Position numbers and translations under genes: made by a program | Origin: a virus | Length of the DNA: 50,599 bases | Virus record (IMG/VR): IMGVR_UViG_3300036979_000299 | Location: 1-50,599 of that record | Direction: 5' to 3' (one strand) | The notes under the pieces: generated by a model | Databases searched by the model: none | Seen by the model: the letters and a program-made list of their open reading frames with translations, nothing else | What the model was told of the DNA's origin: nothing | In this document: positions 1 to 6,552 of the stretch, piece by piece | Layout: each line of letters opens with the position of its first letter | Position numbering within the stretch: position 1 is the first letter of the stretch

Positions 1-91
1 CCCCCCAATTCACCAGCTTTCTCTTCTCGAACAACTGTCTCCCCCACGACATTTTGTCTTGGCTGTTCTCTGCGGCGTATGTCGCGTCCCA
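1..91. repeat. 91-bp terminal direct repeat, left copy
   Basis: These 91 bases are identical to the last 91 bases of the window. Genes read straight through the join: a glycosyltransferase frame leaves at position 1 and is completed at the right end. The simplest reading is a circular or circularly permuted genome of 50,508 bp whose contig ends overlap by one assembly word. A true 91-bp packaged terminal repeat is less likely because the repeat lies inside a coding frame. Confidence 0.95.
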
Positions 92-895
92 TGGCATTCC
101 TCCCACTGAGTAGTGATTGTGTTTGAAAGTCAGGTGTGTCCCGTCGATGACTACTCCAGCCGCCAAAGCCCGGTGCATGTAGTCATTGTCCGCGTACATG
201 CTCTTGTACTCCGGGTAGTAGATGTACCCCCACCGATCATAGTACCGCTTGGACATGACGGCTTGCGTCTGGAGATCCTTCTGGTTTCCGTCGCTGATGA
301 ACAAGGCGAACTCCCGATCCGCATTGAACAGCACCGCATCCTGGATCGCCGTGTCCCAACAGAGGGGTGGCTCCACATCGTCCGACACGTAGATGAGAAC
401 CTTGCCTGTCGCCAACCGCGCCCCCACGTTCAACGCCTCCACGACGTTGGTGTTCGGATTGATCGCCAGCTTGAGATTCAGTTTACCAAAACCCAACTCC
501 ACCTCATGCAGGTAACTGGCGGCATCATCCGTGTCCAGCGACAGGATGTACTCGATGTCGTTGTGGCTGGAGCACCGCGTTACCCACGTCTTCATGGCGG
601 ACACCGCCTGCTGTGGCCTCCCCCTGGAGGGATGAACCAGACTGAACTTCCACCGGGTGTACCGGGTGTCCTGCATGAGCGAGAACATCCTGACTTCCGC
701 CCACACGAAGTCGGACGCATCGGGAGCCACGGGGACATGTGTTCCGTCCCCGTGGAGAATTGATCCATTCCGCGTTACGTTCGGTCTGGCCACCCTGGAT
801 CGCTCGAACATACCAATCCTTTCCTCCGCGTGTTTCTTGAAGTCGGCAGTGGTCTTGAAGACAGTCTTCCCTCCGATTCGAGAGATCTGCTTCAT
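1..895 (-). CDS. Glycosyltransferase, GT-A fold (completed at the other window end)
   Basis: Putative sugar transferase. The frame starts at the ATG at 895, runs off position 1 and stops at 50501-50503 on the circle, giving 300 residues. GT-A-type acidic motifs are visible: SLDTDD (524-541) and YVSDDVEPP (365-391). They are followed by an ISDGNQ segment (281-298) and YADNDYMHRA (167-196), typical of the latter half of GT2-like enzymes. The start overlaps the preceding stop as ATGA; an alternative ATG at 931 has no clear ribosome site. It lies within a run of four glycosyltransferases. The sugar and acceptor cannot be read from sequence; virion protein, phage DNA and host glycan are all possible. 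Confidence 0.8.
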   Translation of the reverse strand, partial: MKQISRIGGKTVFKTTADFKKHAEERIGMFERSRVARPNVTRNGSILHGDGTHVPVAPDASDFVWAEVRMFSLMQDTRYTRWKFSLVHPSRGRPQQAVSAMKTWVTRCSSHNDIEYILSLDTDDAASYLHEVELGFGKLNLKLAINPNTNVVEALNVGARLATGKVLIYVSDDVEPPLCWDTAIQDAVLFNADREFALFISDGNQKDLQTQAVMSKRYYDRWGYIYYPEYKSMYADNDYMHRALAAGVVIDGTHLTFKHNHYSVGGMPWDATYAAENSQDKMSWGRQLFEKRKLVNWG

Positions 896-1161
896 TCTCT
901 GTCCAATGCTTCTGAGGTTTTTGTCAACCATGAAAGCAAATTGTCCGCGTGAACCATCCCGCTGTCGGTGACAAAATTAGCCTCCCGAACGTGATTCACA
1001 CCCTCGCTCAACAAGGCAACAAGCTCCTCACGAGACACACGACCTTCACGATAACAAGAGAAGTCGTTACACATGCTCCCATCATTCATACACAGTGGTC
1101 TCGGATGAACACTGAAGAATTTACAACCCGTACACGGAGTATTTCCCAATTGCTTGCTCAT
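892..1161 (-). CDS. Small Cys-rich protein in the glycosyltransferase cassette
   Basis: Hypothetical protein of 89 residues. Five cysteines fall in the N-terminal third (CTGC, then LCMNDG, SMCND and FSC), which suggests a small metal-binding fold. The remainder looks helical. Its ATG overlaps the stop of the upstream heptosyltransferase-like gene as ATGA, and its own stop overlaps the next glycosyltransferase start, so the three are translationally coupled. It may be an accessory of the sugar-transfer genes, but that is only inference from position. Confidence 0.7.
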   Translation of the reverse strand: MSKQLGNTPCTGCKFFSVHPRPLCMNDGSMCNDFSCYREGRVSREELVALLSEGVNHVREANFVTDSGMVHADNLLSWLTKTSEALDRE

Positions 1162-2279
1162 CGAAGCACCTCTTTCACTTTGTTCACGATGGTCTCCGGT
1201 TGAATGGACGCCAAGGCGTGACACCACTTGATCTGCTCCTTGGGCAGCTTCCACGCATCCTTGCACTGCTCGGTCGGGAGATGGAAGTTGTGGTCCCGGC
1301 ACGGACTGTGCGGACACGTCCCCCGGAGCGGCGTGTTATTCGGGTAGTACAACATCCGGTCATTCGGGTGGAAGAGACCCCACAGCGAAACAACCGGCGT
1401 GTCCGGGAAGCAAGCGGCCAAGTGCATAATGCTGCTGTCCGGGCAGATGATCACGCTGGCGAACTCAACAAACGGAATCAGATCCCGGAACGATTTGGTC
1501 TGGTCCACGAGCGACACCACCCGCTTCTCCCACGTCACCATGGAATCAACCGCGCTCTTGAACTCGGAGTTCAGATTCGTTCCCACCAGAACGATCTTCC
1601 ACGACTCGTCGAACTCCGCACACAACTCCGCGACCAACTCCTTCGTCTCACCAGGGGGGTAAGCCCGGTTCAGGTTGTTGGGGCACAGGTGAATCAGGAT
1701 GAACTTGTCCTCGGGATGGAATCCCAGTTCGTTGAATCGGATGTAGTCATCCGGCATCGGCTTGATGTATGGGCGCTTGAACTGCCGGGGCACATCCCAG
1801 AACCCGATGAAGTTGAACATATCATCGTAGCAATTATGTTGGTCCGGCTCGCTGTTCGACTCCAGCATCCCCTCAAAGAAGATGTGGTAATCATAGGCGG
1901 ACAGAATCTCCGAGTGCATAGGAAGAGGGAGGGCGCACCCCTCCACGAACTCATTACCCAGCCACAGGTCCATCACGTTTTTGTGGCAGTACATGTGAAC
2001 CGTGGCATCCGGGTACAGGGTCTTGATATATCGAGGCACCGCCGAAGCGATGAGTTGGTCTCCGCAAGCGTTGTGCCGATAGATCACCACCCGTTTCCCA
2101 TTCAAGTCCTGACCGCTGTACCGTCGCTCATACGAGTTCAAGGATGACCACCTGAACTGAGTGGCCGGACTCTGATTGATGAGTTCATCCAGCTCGTAAT
2201 CACTGACGATGTACCGGACGTAGGGATGGAAGAACGAGTCCGGAGTCTTAAGGAGCCTATTTGAAGTAACCAGTCTCAT
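1158..2279 (-). CDS. GT9 (heptosyltransferase-like) glycosyltransferase
   Basis: Protein of 373 residues resembling GT-B glycosyltransferases of family GT9 (ADP-heptose:LPS heptosyltransferase type). The N-terminal Rossmann-like half has RVVIYRHNACGDQLIASAVP, matching the family's glycine-poor GDxL/I start. The C-terminal half has CPDSSIMHLAACF followed by PVVSLWG, the usual nucleotide-sugar-binding region. A Cys/His-rich stretch (GTCPHSPCRDHNFH) near the end is not typical and may bind metal. ATG overlaps the upstream stop. The donor could be a heptose or another sugar. GT9 enzymes normally build lipopolysaccharide core; a phage copy may alter the host surface or decorate virions. Confidence 0.82.
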   Translation of the reverse strand: MRLVTSNRLLKTPDSFFHPYVRYIVSDYELDELINQSPATQFRWSSLNSYERRYSGQDLNGKRVVIYRHNACGDQLIASAVPRYIKTLYPDATVHMYCHKNVMDLWLGNEFVEGCALPLPMHSEILSAYDYHIFFEGMLESNSEPDQHNCYDDMFNFIGFWDVPRQFKRPYIKPMPDDYIRFNELGFHPEDKFILIHLCPNNLNRAYPPGETKELVAELCAEFDESWKIVLVGTNLNSEFKSAVDSMVTWEKRVVSLVDQTKSFRDLIPFVEFASVIICPDSSIMHLAACFPDTPVVSLWGLFHPNDRMLYYPNNTPLRGTCPHSPCRDHNFHLPTEQCKDAWKLPKEQIKWCHALASIQPETIVNKVKEVLR

Positions 2280-2536
2280 TTCTTTTCCTCCGGTTTCACT
2301 CCATCGAATACGAACTTGAACACGTTCTCTATCGTCATGGCCATGGCCAGCGTAGACACCAAGCAGTTCGCTTTCGCATCGTCCATCACTTTGTGGACAC
2401 CCTGAATCAGAGGAAGCACCTGAGCCATTCGCTCCTTCGTGATGAGGGCTTGGACCAACTGCTTGTTCATGTCCCGATAGACCGACAGGATCTCTCCAAG
2501 TTCGTCCGGCTGACTGGGGGTAGGTTCATTACTCAT
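2276..2536 (-). CDS. Hypothetical 86-residue helical protein
   Basis: Unrecognised protein. The first 13 residues are Pro/Glu-rich, the rest is predominantly helical with a hydrophobic C-terminal part (LVSTLAMAMTIENVFKFVF) that does not look like a full membrane segment. A strong ribosome site (AAAGGAG, eight bases before the ATG) supports this start. The gene overlaps its neighbours on both sides, linking the HTH protein upstream with the GT9 gene downstream. Confidence 0.7.
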   Translation of the reverse strand: MSNEPTPSQPDELGEILSVYRDMNKQLVQALITKERMAQVLPLIQGVHKVMDDAKANCLVSTLAMAMTIENVFKFVFDGVKPEEKK

Positions 2537-3347
2537 TGCTTGACTCCTTTTCTGTAGGCTCGGGTTCTATATCGACACTTGTACCGACTCCAAAACGTTC
2601 CCTGTACATTTCCCTCTTTTTCTTGATCTCTTCTATCGTGAGCTGCGCGTCTACGTTTCGCTTTTGCTGCTCGCCGACAAGCTTCAAAGAATCTAAGTGC
2701 AGCTTCCTCCGACGGGAAGCTATCCGGTCCGCCATCTCGGTTTCTTTCGTTATGCTTCCCGAGACTCCGTCGTACAAAACTTTTTGATCCATCATCGTAA
2801 CGATAGCTTCGTTGAAATTTCTTTTTTGCTCGGTGATTAGCTTCTGTGGCACGGAGAGGACTATGGATACGTCCACGTTCAGTTTTTCGGCAATCTCGCC
2901 AGGGAGATATCCCGCCGCCCTTAAGCAGGCGATGACGTTTTCCACACCACTTGCAGGGACGAATCGAAACTGCGTAGCACCAATGTCCTCCCAATGCTTT
3001 TGTGCGAGCGCGACGCTGGATTGCTCGACTAACTTCGCGGTTTCGTTGTCCTGCATATTTCTCAGGGCCAGCTTCTCTAAGCCCTCCTGGTACAAAACGC
3101 GCTTTTTCCGCATAGTAATCTGTCGCTTCTCGGCCCTCCGGAGAGCAAGGACTTTCTCCCGACTCCCAGCCTGGAGTGCTTCGAGATGCGCCAATACCTG
3201 TCGGCGTCGGCCATCGCTCAATTGTGACCAGAGGAAGTTTCTCACCCCACTTCCATTCGGAGCGAGGTACGGGGTAACGGAGGTAATGCGGCGGAGCCAT
3301 CGTCCGAAGCCCAAACCTCGAAAGAATTTCGCGTGTCCCCTCAGCAT
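2529..3347 (-). CDS. Predicted HTH DNA-binding protein (possible small terminase)
   Basis: Protein of 272 residues from the first ATG. A helix-turn-helix-like stretch is visible (CLRAAGYLPGEIAEKLNV), followed by long charged helices and an acidic tail, a layout seen in some small terminase subunits; the large terminase lies seven genes downstream. This is a weak assignment. The first 120 codons overlap another open frame that looks equally protein-like up to about 3220, so the true start may be internal (for example the ATG of MRKKRV) or the two may be halves of one frameshifted gene. Confidence 0.6.
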   Translation of the reverse strand: MLRGHAKFFRGLGFGRWLRRITSVTPYLAPNGSGVRNFLWSQLSDGRRRQVLAHLEALQAGSREKVLALRRAEKRQITMRKKRVLYQEGLEKLALRNMQDNETAKLVEQSSVALAQKHWEDIGATQFRFVPASGVENVIACLRAAGYLPGEIAEKLNVDVSIVLSVPQKLITEQKRNFNEAIVTMMDQKVLYDGVSGSITKETEMADRIASRRRKLHLDSLKLVGEQQKRNVDAQLTIEEIKKKREMYRERFGVGTSVDIEPEPTEKESSNE

Positions 3348-3606
3348 ACTTCTCTCCTTTCAACTTCATCACGTAGATCTGAAACCGGACCTGAGGCGTC
3401 CCCCTGTCCGTAACCTTTGACATGAAGTGCAAGGTCTTGATAATCCCAAGCTGATATGCGAAACAGTACAGCTTCAGTTTGAAACGCTTGTACCGGCTCA
3501 CCCGCTTCGTGAAGTGCAGAATGTCCCCCGGCTTCAGACTCCACAACGCATCCCGGAGTCTTCTGGACATCGGACCGCACCAGAATTTGGCTCCCCTCTT
3601 GCCCAT
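2533..3606 (-). CDS. Open frame whose N-terminal ~130 codons look like a real gene
   Basis: The frame is open for 357 codons. Its first 130 residues or so (from MGKRGAKFW through PRSEWKWGEKLPLVTI) are protein-like: basic and rich in aromatic residues. After about position 3215 it becomes a low-complexity Arg/Lys-rich shadow of the HTH-protein frame. Either a real small gene lacks its own stop, or a +1 frameshift joins this N-terminus to the neighbouring frame. Its TGA at 2533 overlaps the next ATG, which may be coincidence. No family recognised. Confidence 0.45.
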   Translation of the reverse strand: MGKRGAKFWCGPMSRRLRDALWSLKPGDILHFTKRVSRYKRFKLKLYCFAYQLGIIKTLHFMSKVTDRGTPQVRFQIYVMKLKGEKYAEGTREILSRFGLRTMAPPHYLRYPVPRSEWKWGEKLPLVTIERWPTPTGIGASRSTPGWESGESPCSPEGREATDYYAEKARFVPGGLREAGPEKYAGQRNREVSRAIQRRARTKALGGHWCYAVSIRPCKWCGKRHRLLKGGGISPWRDCRKTERGRIHSPLRATEANHRAKKKFQRSYRYDDGSKSFVRRSLGKHNERNRDGGPDSFPSEEAALRFFEACRRAAKAKRRRAAHDRRDQEKEGNVQGTFWSRYKCRYRTRAYRKGVKQ

Positions 3607-3668
3607 GGTTCATTGTCCTCTCCCCATATGAGATCGGAAGAAGTCATCGTTGTAGATGTGCTCGTTCA

Positions 3669-4112
3669 TCAGCAAGATCTCATTTCCCACTTCTTGATTT
3701 CACACACTCGGTGCATGAACTCTCGCAAGTGATCCGTGTTCATCCAGGTTTTACCAGCCAGATGTTTTACCCAGAACAACAAGTTCATGTGAGTCTTGAT
3801 TCGATCCAGATCCACTTCATAGGGATATTGAATCGAAATGGTCAACGTATTCATTTTCTTGTCGTATGTGAAGTGGGCATCCATCATCTTATCATGCTCT
3901 ATCCCCCACTTCCTGAGCGTACCCAAGGTCCACCTTGATCCACAAACCTTCCCCTTGATCTTGAATTCGGCAGCCGCTTCCAGTTTCTTCATCTTCGTAT
4001 CATCAAACTTCTTCTTCATTTGCTTCCCCTGTTTTTTAAGGATCGGCAGGTTGGACAAACCTCCAACAGAGGCCCGGAGCCTTGCGTACCATCCGGCAGC
4101 CTGCCGACCCAT
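3669..4112 (-). CDS. Hypothetical basic protein
   Basis: Unrecognised protein of up to 147 residues, rich in Lys and Met. The ATG at 4112 overlaps the helicase stop as TAATG. A second start at 4019 (MKKKFDDTK) has a better ribosome site (AGGGGAAG) and gives 116 residues. A predicted beta-rich centre (MNTLTISIQYPYEVDL) is followed by helices. Its place directly after the RepA-like helicase suggests a role in the same replication or early step, without further support. About 55 bases without a gene follow. Confidence 0.65.
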   Translation of the reverse strand: MGRQAAGWYARLRASVGGLSNLPILKKQGKQMKKKFDDTKMKKLEAAAEFKIKGKVCGSRWTLGTLRKWGIEHDKMMDAHFTYDKKMNTLTISIQYPYEVDLDRIKTHMNLLFWVKHLAGKTWMNTDHLREFMHRVCEIKKWEMRSC

Positions 4113-5206
4113 TAAACCAACGAGATCACGGCATTGCGTCCCACCCCTGTCTGGATGAACGTCTTCGATTGTAACAGATCCGCGATCAGTTCACGGACCT
4201 TGCCCTCTGACAATTTCTTGAGGAACAACGGACAATCCGGATCGTCCTGCATCTTTCTCCTCGGGGGAAGAGCGTGATCCGGTTTTTTTCTGGCGAAATC
4301 AACCATAGCCGCTCTGGTATCCGTACCGTCCACAACTCGGGGATTAAACTCAACCGGCTTCCAGTACGGCAGCTTCCTGTCCCCCGACTGTTCGATGTAG
4401 AACTCCGACAACTCGTTTCCCTTCTCGTCCACACCCAAGGCGTCGTTGGGTTTCGGGCATGAGAACCGATAAGCCCTCAAGTGACCCGTTTGTTTTTTCT
4501 TGTTGGATTCCGGGGACAACACGGAGATCACCCTGAGCCAGTTCGTCATTCTCGCCGTCCCTGCGATCATGTACTGCTCCAGATAATTGTCATCGTTCCG
4601 CATCTTCAACTTGTTCGTGTGGTTCAGCAGGAACAGGGAGAAGTTGTACTTCTCCATGAACGCATCCATCTGATTGGTCCACTCCTTGCACACCTTGTCG
4701 TCCGAGATTCCGCCTTCCGGCATGAAACTCTGATACGGGTCCACGATCAGAACTTCCGGACCGTAGCTGTCGGAGAACTCTTCCACGGCTTTGTAGAACT
4801 CATCACCCATGACACCCCGCAACCAGTGAGCGTGAAACGTATCCGATGGAACTTTGTCCAAGGACAGGTAGTGCTTGATTCCCTCGTGGTTCTTTTTCAT
4901 CACGCGGTATGAGTTCTCAGCCTGCAACAGCAGCACCCGACACTTCTGCTTCACCTGAATTCGTCCTAGCAGGGGGGAGCCCACAGCGAGGCTGATCGCC
5001 ACCTGTTGAGCCAGGACGGACTTGCCCATGCTGGAACCGGCAACCAGGCTTGTGGGGAGACCGCGCTCCAGGAAGTACTCTCCTGCCAGGTTGTCTTTTT
5101 TGTTGGGGGTGTATTCCCTGAGGAACTTATCCGTTATCGGGGGGAATCTTTCGAGGAAGGTTTTTTTGGGGGGGTTCTGTTCGGACTGCTGGGTTTTGTC
5201 GTTCAT
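4112..5206 (-). CDS. repA-like: RepA-like AAA ATPase / hexameric helicase
   Basis: Protein of 364 residues with a RecA-type ATPase core. Walker A is AGSSMGKSV (about residues 56-64) and Walker B is EVLIVDPYQSF; a FLLNHTNK segment fits the following sensor strand. This pattern matches the AAA_25 group that includes the RSF1010 RepA replicative helicase. It is the first gene of the leftward unit and lies beside two repeat arrays, as expected for a replication initiator helicase. The ATG at 5206 is preferred; an in-frame GTG at 5236 would add ten residues. A RecA-like recombination ATPase is the alternative. Confidence 0.8.
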   Translation of the reverse strand: MNDKTQQSEQNPPKKTFLERFPPITDKFLREYTPNKKDNLAGEYFLERGLPTSLVAGSSMGKSVLAQQVAISLAVGSPLLGRIQVKQKCRVLLLQAENSYRVMKKNHEGIKHYLSLDKVPSDTFHAHWLRGVMGDEFYKAVEEFSDSYGPEVLIVDPYQSFMPEGGISDDKVCKEWTNQMDAFMEKYNFSLFLLNHTNKLKMRNDDNYLEQYMIAGTARMTNWLRVISVLSPESNKKKQTGHLRAYRFSCPKPNDALGVDEKGNELSEFYIEQSGDRKLPYWKPVEFNPRVVDGTDTRAAMVDFARKKPDHALPPRRKMQDDPDCPLFLKKLSEGKVRELIADLLQSKTFIQTGVGRNAVISLV

Positions 5207-5378
5207 CTCACTCACTCGCTTTCTCGTCGCGGTCACGTGTTGGACTTTGTCAGAGTCTTGATCGTCGAACCTATTCGACTATCACGGCGGACAGTCTGGA
5301 TTATTTTTCCGATTTTGTCAACACGCTTTTTTTTTTCTTCAACCCAAAGTCGATCTTGTCGGACTGGGAAAAAATCGT
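5207..5378. other. Non-coding stretch upstream of the helicase gene
   Basis: This stretch starts the control region and contains no convincing gene. It has a run of eleven T residues (about 5329-5339) and, on the bottom strand, TTGACA at 5316-5321. A matching -10 box at the usual spacing is poor (CAGACT), so the leftward promoter is only a candidate. Confidence 0.5.
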
Positions 5379-5507
5379 ATTGGGTTATTGGGCGGATTGG
5401 GTGCCCTAAGAGGGCATCCTAACGGCAAACCCAATATCCGCCCAAAGATTACACCCATTGGGTTTGGGATAAATCCCAATTTACCCAATGTTACCCAATC
5501 ACCCAAT
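5379..5507. repeat. Array of nine ATTGGG/CCCAAT hexamers
   Basis: ATTGGG occurs at 5379, 5387, 5396 and 5457; CCCAAT at 5430, 5475, 5484, 5494 and 5502. The copies at 5389-5402 and 5429-5445 form an imperfect inverted repeat around a small hairpin, and TTGGGAT-AA-ATCCCAA is a further near-palindrome. Tight clustering of one hexamer in both orientations suggests binding sites for a replication or control protein. Confidence 0.75.
5402..5416. repeat. Hairpin TGCCCT-AAG-AGGGCA
   Basis: Six-base perfect stem with a three-base loop, in the middle of the hexamer array and between the arms of a larger inverted repeat. It could be a cruciform element of the origin. Confidence 0.6.
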
Positions 5508-5640
5508 AAGCTGTCAGAGGGGGGCTTGACAAGAGGCGAAATAATTTCAGAGTGATCTCCCCAAGAGAGAGGGTCCGATCTCCCTATAGCGCGAGTCACC
5601 GTTTGCGTCCCGGTTTTGGGTTCGGGGTGTGGTCAATTGA

Positions 5641-5656
5641 TAGCATTGCAATGCTA
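5641..5656. promoter_or_regulatory. Perfect 16-bp palindrome TAGCATTGCAATGCTA
   Basis: The two eight-base halves are exact reverse complements with no spacer, as expected for a dimeric DNA-binding protein site. It lies between the two repeat arrays of the control region. Confidence 0.75.
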
Positions 5657-5687
5657 CTCTCTCTCCCTTCACCCCCTCACTCACTGT

Positions 5688-5768
5688 GTTACACATGATG
5701 TGATACATTGATGTTACACATGATGTGACACATTGAATTTGATGTGACACATTGAGGTGATACATTGG
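5688..5768. repeat. Iteron array (GATGTGAYACATTGA family)
   Basis: Four direct repeats occur at 5697-5711, 5722-5736, 5741-5755 and, shortened, 5756-5768. The first two sit inside a 25-bp tandem unit that begins GTTACACATGATGTGA (5688 and 5713). Spacing then falls to 19 and 15 bp. Same-orientation repeats beside a RepA-like helicase are typical of iteron origins of plasmids and some phages. Confidence 0.8.
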
Positions 5769-5814
5769 TCAGAGTGTGCACTTCGGACTGCACCTTCTCT
5801 CTCCGCATCCTGGG

Positions 5815-5849
5815 ATTGTAAACCATGCAAGACCGGGTAGGTTTACAAT
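5815..5849. promoter_or_regulatory. 10-bp inverted repeat ATTGTAAACC / GGTTTACAAT
   Basis: Perfect ten-base arms are separated by 15 bases. Downstream, CGTACG occurs at 5883 and 5895. These sites lie between the iterons and the rightward promoter and probably bind regulators; the binding proteins are unknown. Confidence 0.65.
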
Positions 5850-5910
5850 GGAGCCTATGTATCTACAATGTATATCCCTACCCGTACGTGATACCGTACG
5901 CGGTACACCT

Positions 5911-5932
5911 CAAGTAAAGTACACTTTACTTT
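5911..5932. promoter_or_regulatory. Operator-like palindrome, copy 1
   Basis: CAAGTAAAG-taca-CTTTACTTt. This is the first of five copies of the palindrome in the rightward block. It ends 14 bases before the -35 box of the strong rightward promoter, a position suited to a regulator. Confidence 0.75.
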
Positions 5933-5946
5933 TCTCTTATAACCTA

Positions 5947-5975
5947 TTGACAATAACAACAGACTATGAGATACT
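5947..5975 (+). promoter_or_regulatory. Strong sigma70-type rightward promoter
   Basis: A consensus -35 (TTGACA, 5947-5952) and a good -10 (GATACT, 5970-5975) are separated by exactly 17 bases. It would start transcription near 5982, about 45 bases before the first small gene. The operator copy 1 lies just upstream. Confidence 0.8.
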
Positions 5976-5999
5976 CTAATCATCGGTAAGAGAACCAAT

Positions 6000-6034
6000 G
6001 CCGGGCGACTGGCGGAAAGGTGGAGAGTATGAGA
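6000..6034 (+). promoter_or_regulatory. Repeated hairpin/RBS leader, copy A
   Basis: A short hairpin (GCCGG-gcga-CTGGC, a GNRA-type tetraloop with one G-U pair) is followed by GGAAAGGTGG and ATGAGA. Related leaders occur at 6178 and 8055. It covers the ribosome site and first codons of the 49-residue gene. Confidence 0.7.
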
Positions 6035-6178
6035 ATCATATGCGAACGGTGGACGCGGGACATTGACGGTATTAGGGGATTCGATTTTGGTATCTTGTGG
6101 TTCAAGAAAGACTTCCCAGGATTTCGGAGAGTGTTCTTGCGTTTTGTAGATGGCAGAGTCCGTCTACACACAGCATAG
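6029..6178 (+). CDS. Hypothetical 49-residue basic protein
   Basis: Small protein beginning MRIICERWTRD and ending VRLHTA. It is Arg- and Phe-rich (FDFGILWFKKDFPGFRR), compatible with a nucleic-acid- or membrane-surface-binding peptide. It is the first gene after the main rightward promoter and has a strong ribosome site within leader copy A. Its stop codon's last base is the first base of leader copy B. Early small proteins of this kind often act on host machinery, but no function can be assigned. Confidence 0.6.
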   Translation: MRIICERWTRDIDGIRGFDFGILWFKKDFPGFRRVFLRFVDGRVRLHTA

Positions 6179-6215
6179 CCGGGCGAACCGGCAGAAAGGT
6201 GGGTGAAGTATGAGA
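6178..6215 (+). promoter_or_regulatory. Repeated hairpin/RBS leader, copy B
   Basis: GCCGG-gcgaa-CCGGC hairpin, then AGAAAGGTGGGTGAAGT and ATGAGA. It matches copy C at 32 of 38 positions, and the changes in the stem keep pairing possible. Confidence 0.75.
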
Positions 6216-6416
6216 AAGGATCTAGTACTTAGCTTTGCCTACAGAGATTTGAGACTACGGGTAATTGCCTACGATGACGCTTACCTGCTCATCATATCTC
6301 TGCTGGCCGATGGGCGGGAGATTGTACGGAAAGAGTTTATAGATCCTCTGTCAATCTTGGGATACTTGACAGAGACCTATTTGAGAAATCGGTTATCTTA
6401 TACCTATCTAGTCTAA
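6210..6416 (+). CDS. Hypothetical 68-residue protein
   Basis: Unrecognised small protein (MRKDLVLSFAYRDLRLR...). Alternating polar and hydrophobic residues suggest a compact beta-rich or mixed fold (LRVIAYDDAYLLIISLLADGREIV). The ATG lies at the end of leader copy B, with a good ribosome site. Followed by about 130 bases with two strong hairpins. Confidence 0.65.
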   Translation: MRKDLVLSFAYRDLRLRVIAYDDAYLLIISLLADGREIVRKEFIDPLSILGYLTETYLRNRLSYTYLV

Positions 6417-6428
6417 CAACAAGGCGAA

Positions 6429-6468
6429 ATATGGGGAACCGTCCCCATATCGTGGCGTTATGCGCCAC
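6429..6468 (+). terminator. Tandem hairpins after the first two small genes
   Basis: ATATGGGGA-accg-TCCCCATAT (6429-6450) is followed at once by GTGGCG-ttatg-CGCCAC (6452-6468). A T5 run occurs 26 bases later. They may form an attenuator or processing site rather than a classic terminator. Confidence 0.5.
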
Positions 6469-6509
6469 CTGAAGATGCCTAGCATAACAGTTTGATTTTT
6501 GCTCATTGA

Positions 6510-6532
6510 AAACTAAATCGGGTAGCATGATC
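6510..6532. repeat. Left arm of 23-bp inverted repeat bracketing the 255-residue gene
   Basis: Arm AAACT-aa-ATCGGGTAGCATGATC pairs with 7368-7390. The inner 16 bases are exact and the outer five also match, giving 21 of 23. Arms lie just outside the gene at 6553-7320. Confidence 0.75.
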
Positions 6533-6552
6533 GAATCCTACAAAGGAATATC

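Noticed and set aside
113-763. 216-codon open frame on the + strand
   Set aside because: It is antisense to a recognisable glycosyltransferase, and its residues show no protein-like motif.
1200-2147. 315-codon + strand frame
   Set aside because: It is a mirror of the GT9 gene on the other strand, rich in Arg/Val/His with no domain features.
3341-3613. 90-codon bottom-strand frame with a good ribosome-site spacing
   Set aside because: Composition is not protein-like, while the overlapping frame from 3606 is; kept only as a note.
5526-5531. A further TTGACA on the + strand
   Set aside because: No -10 box is seen at the normal distance.
5776-5979. 67-codon + strand frame in the control region
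   Set aside because: It runs through inverted repeats, the operator and the promoter and has no ribosome site.
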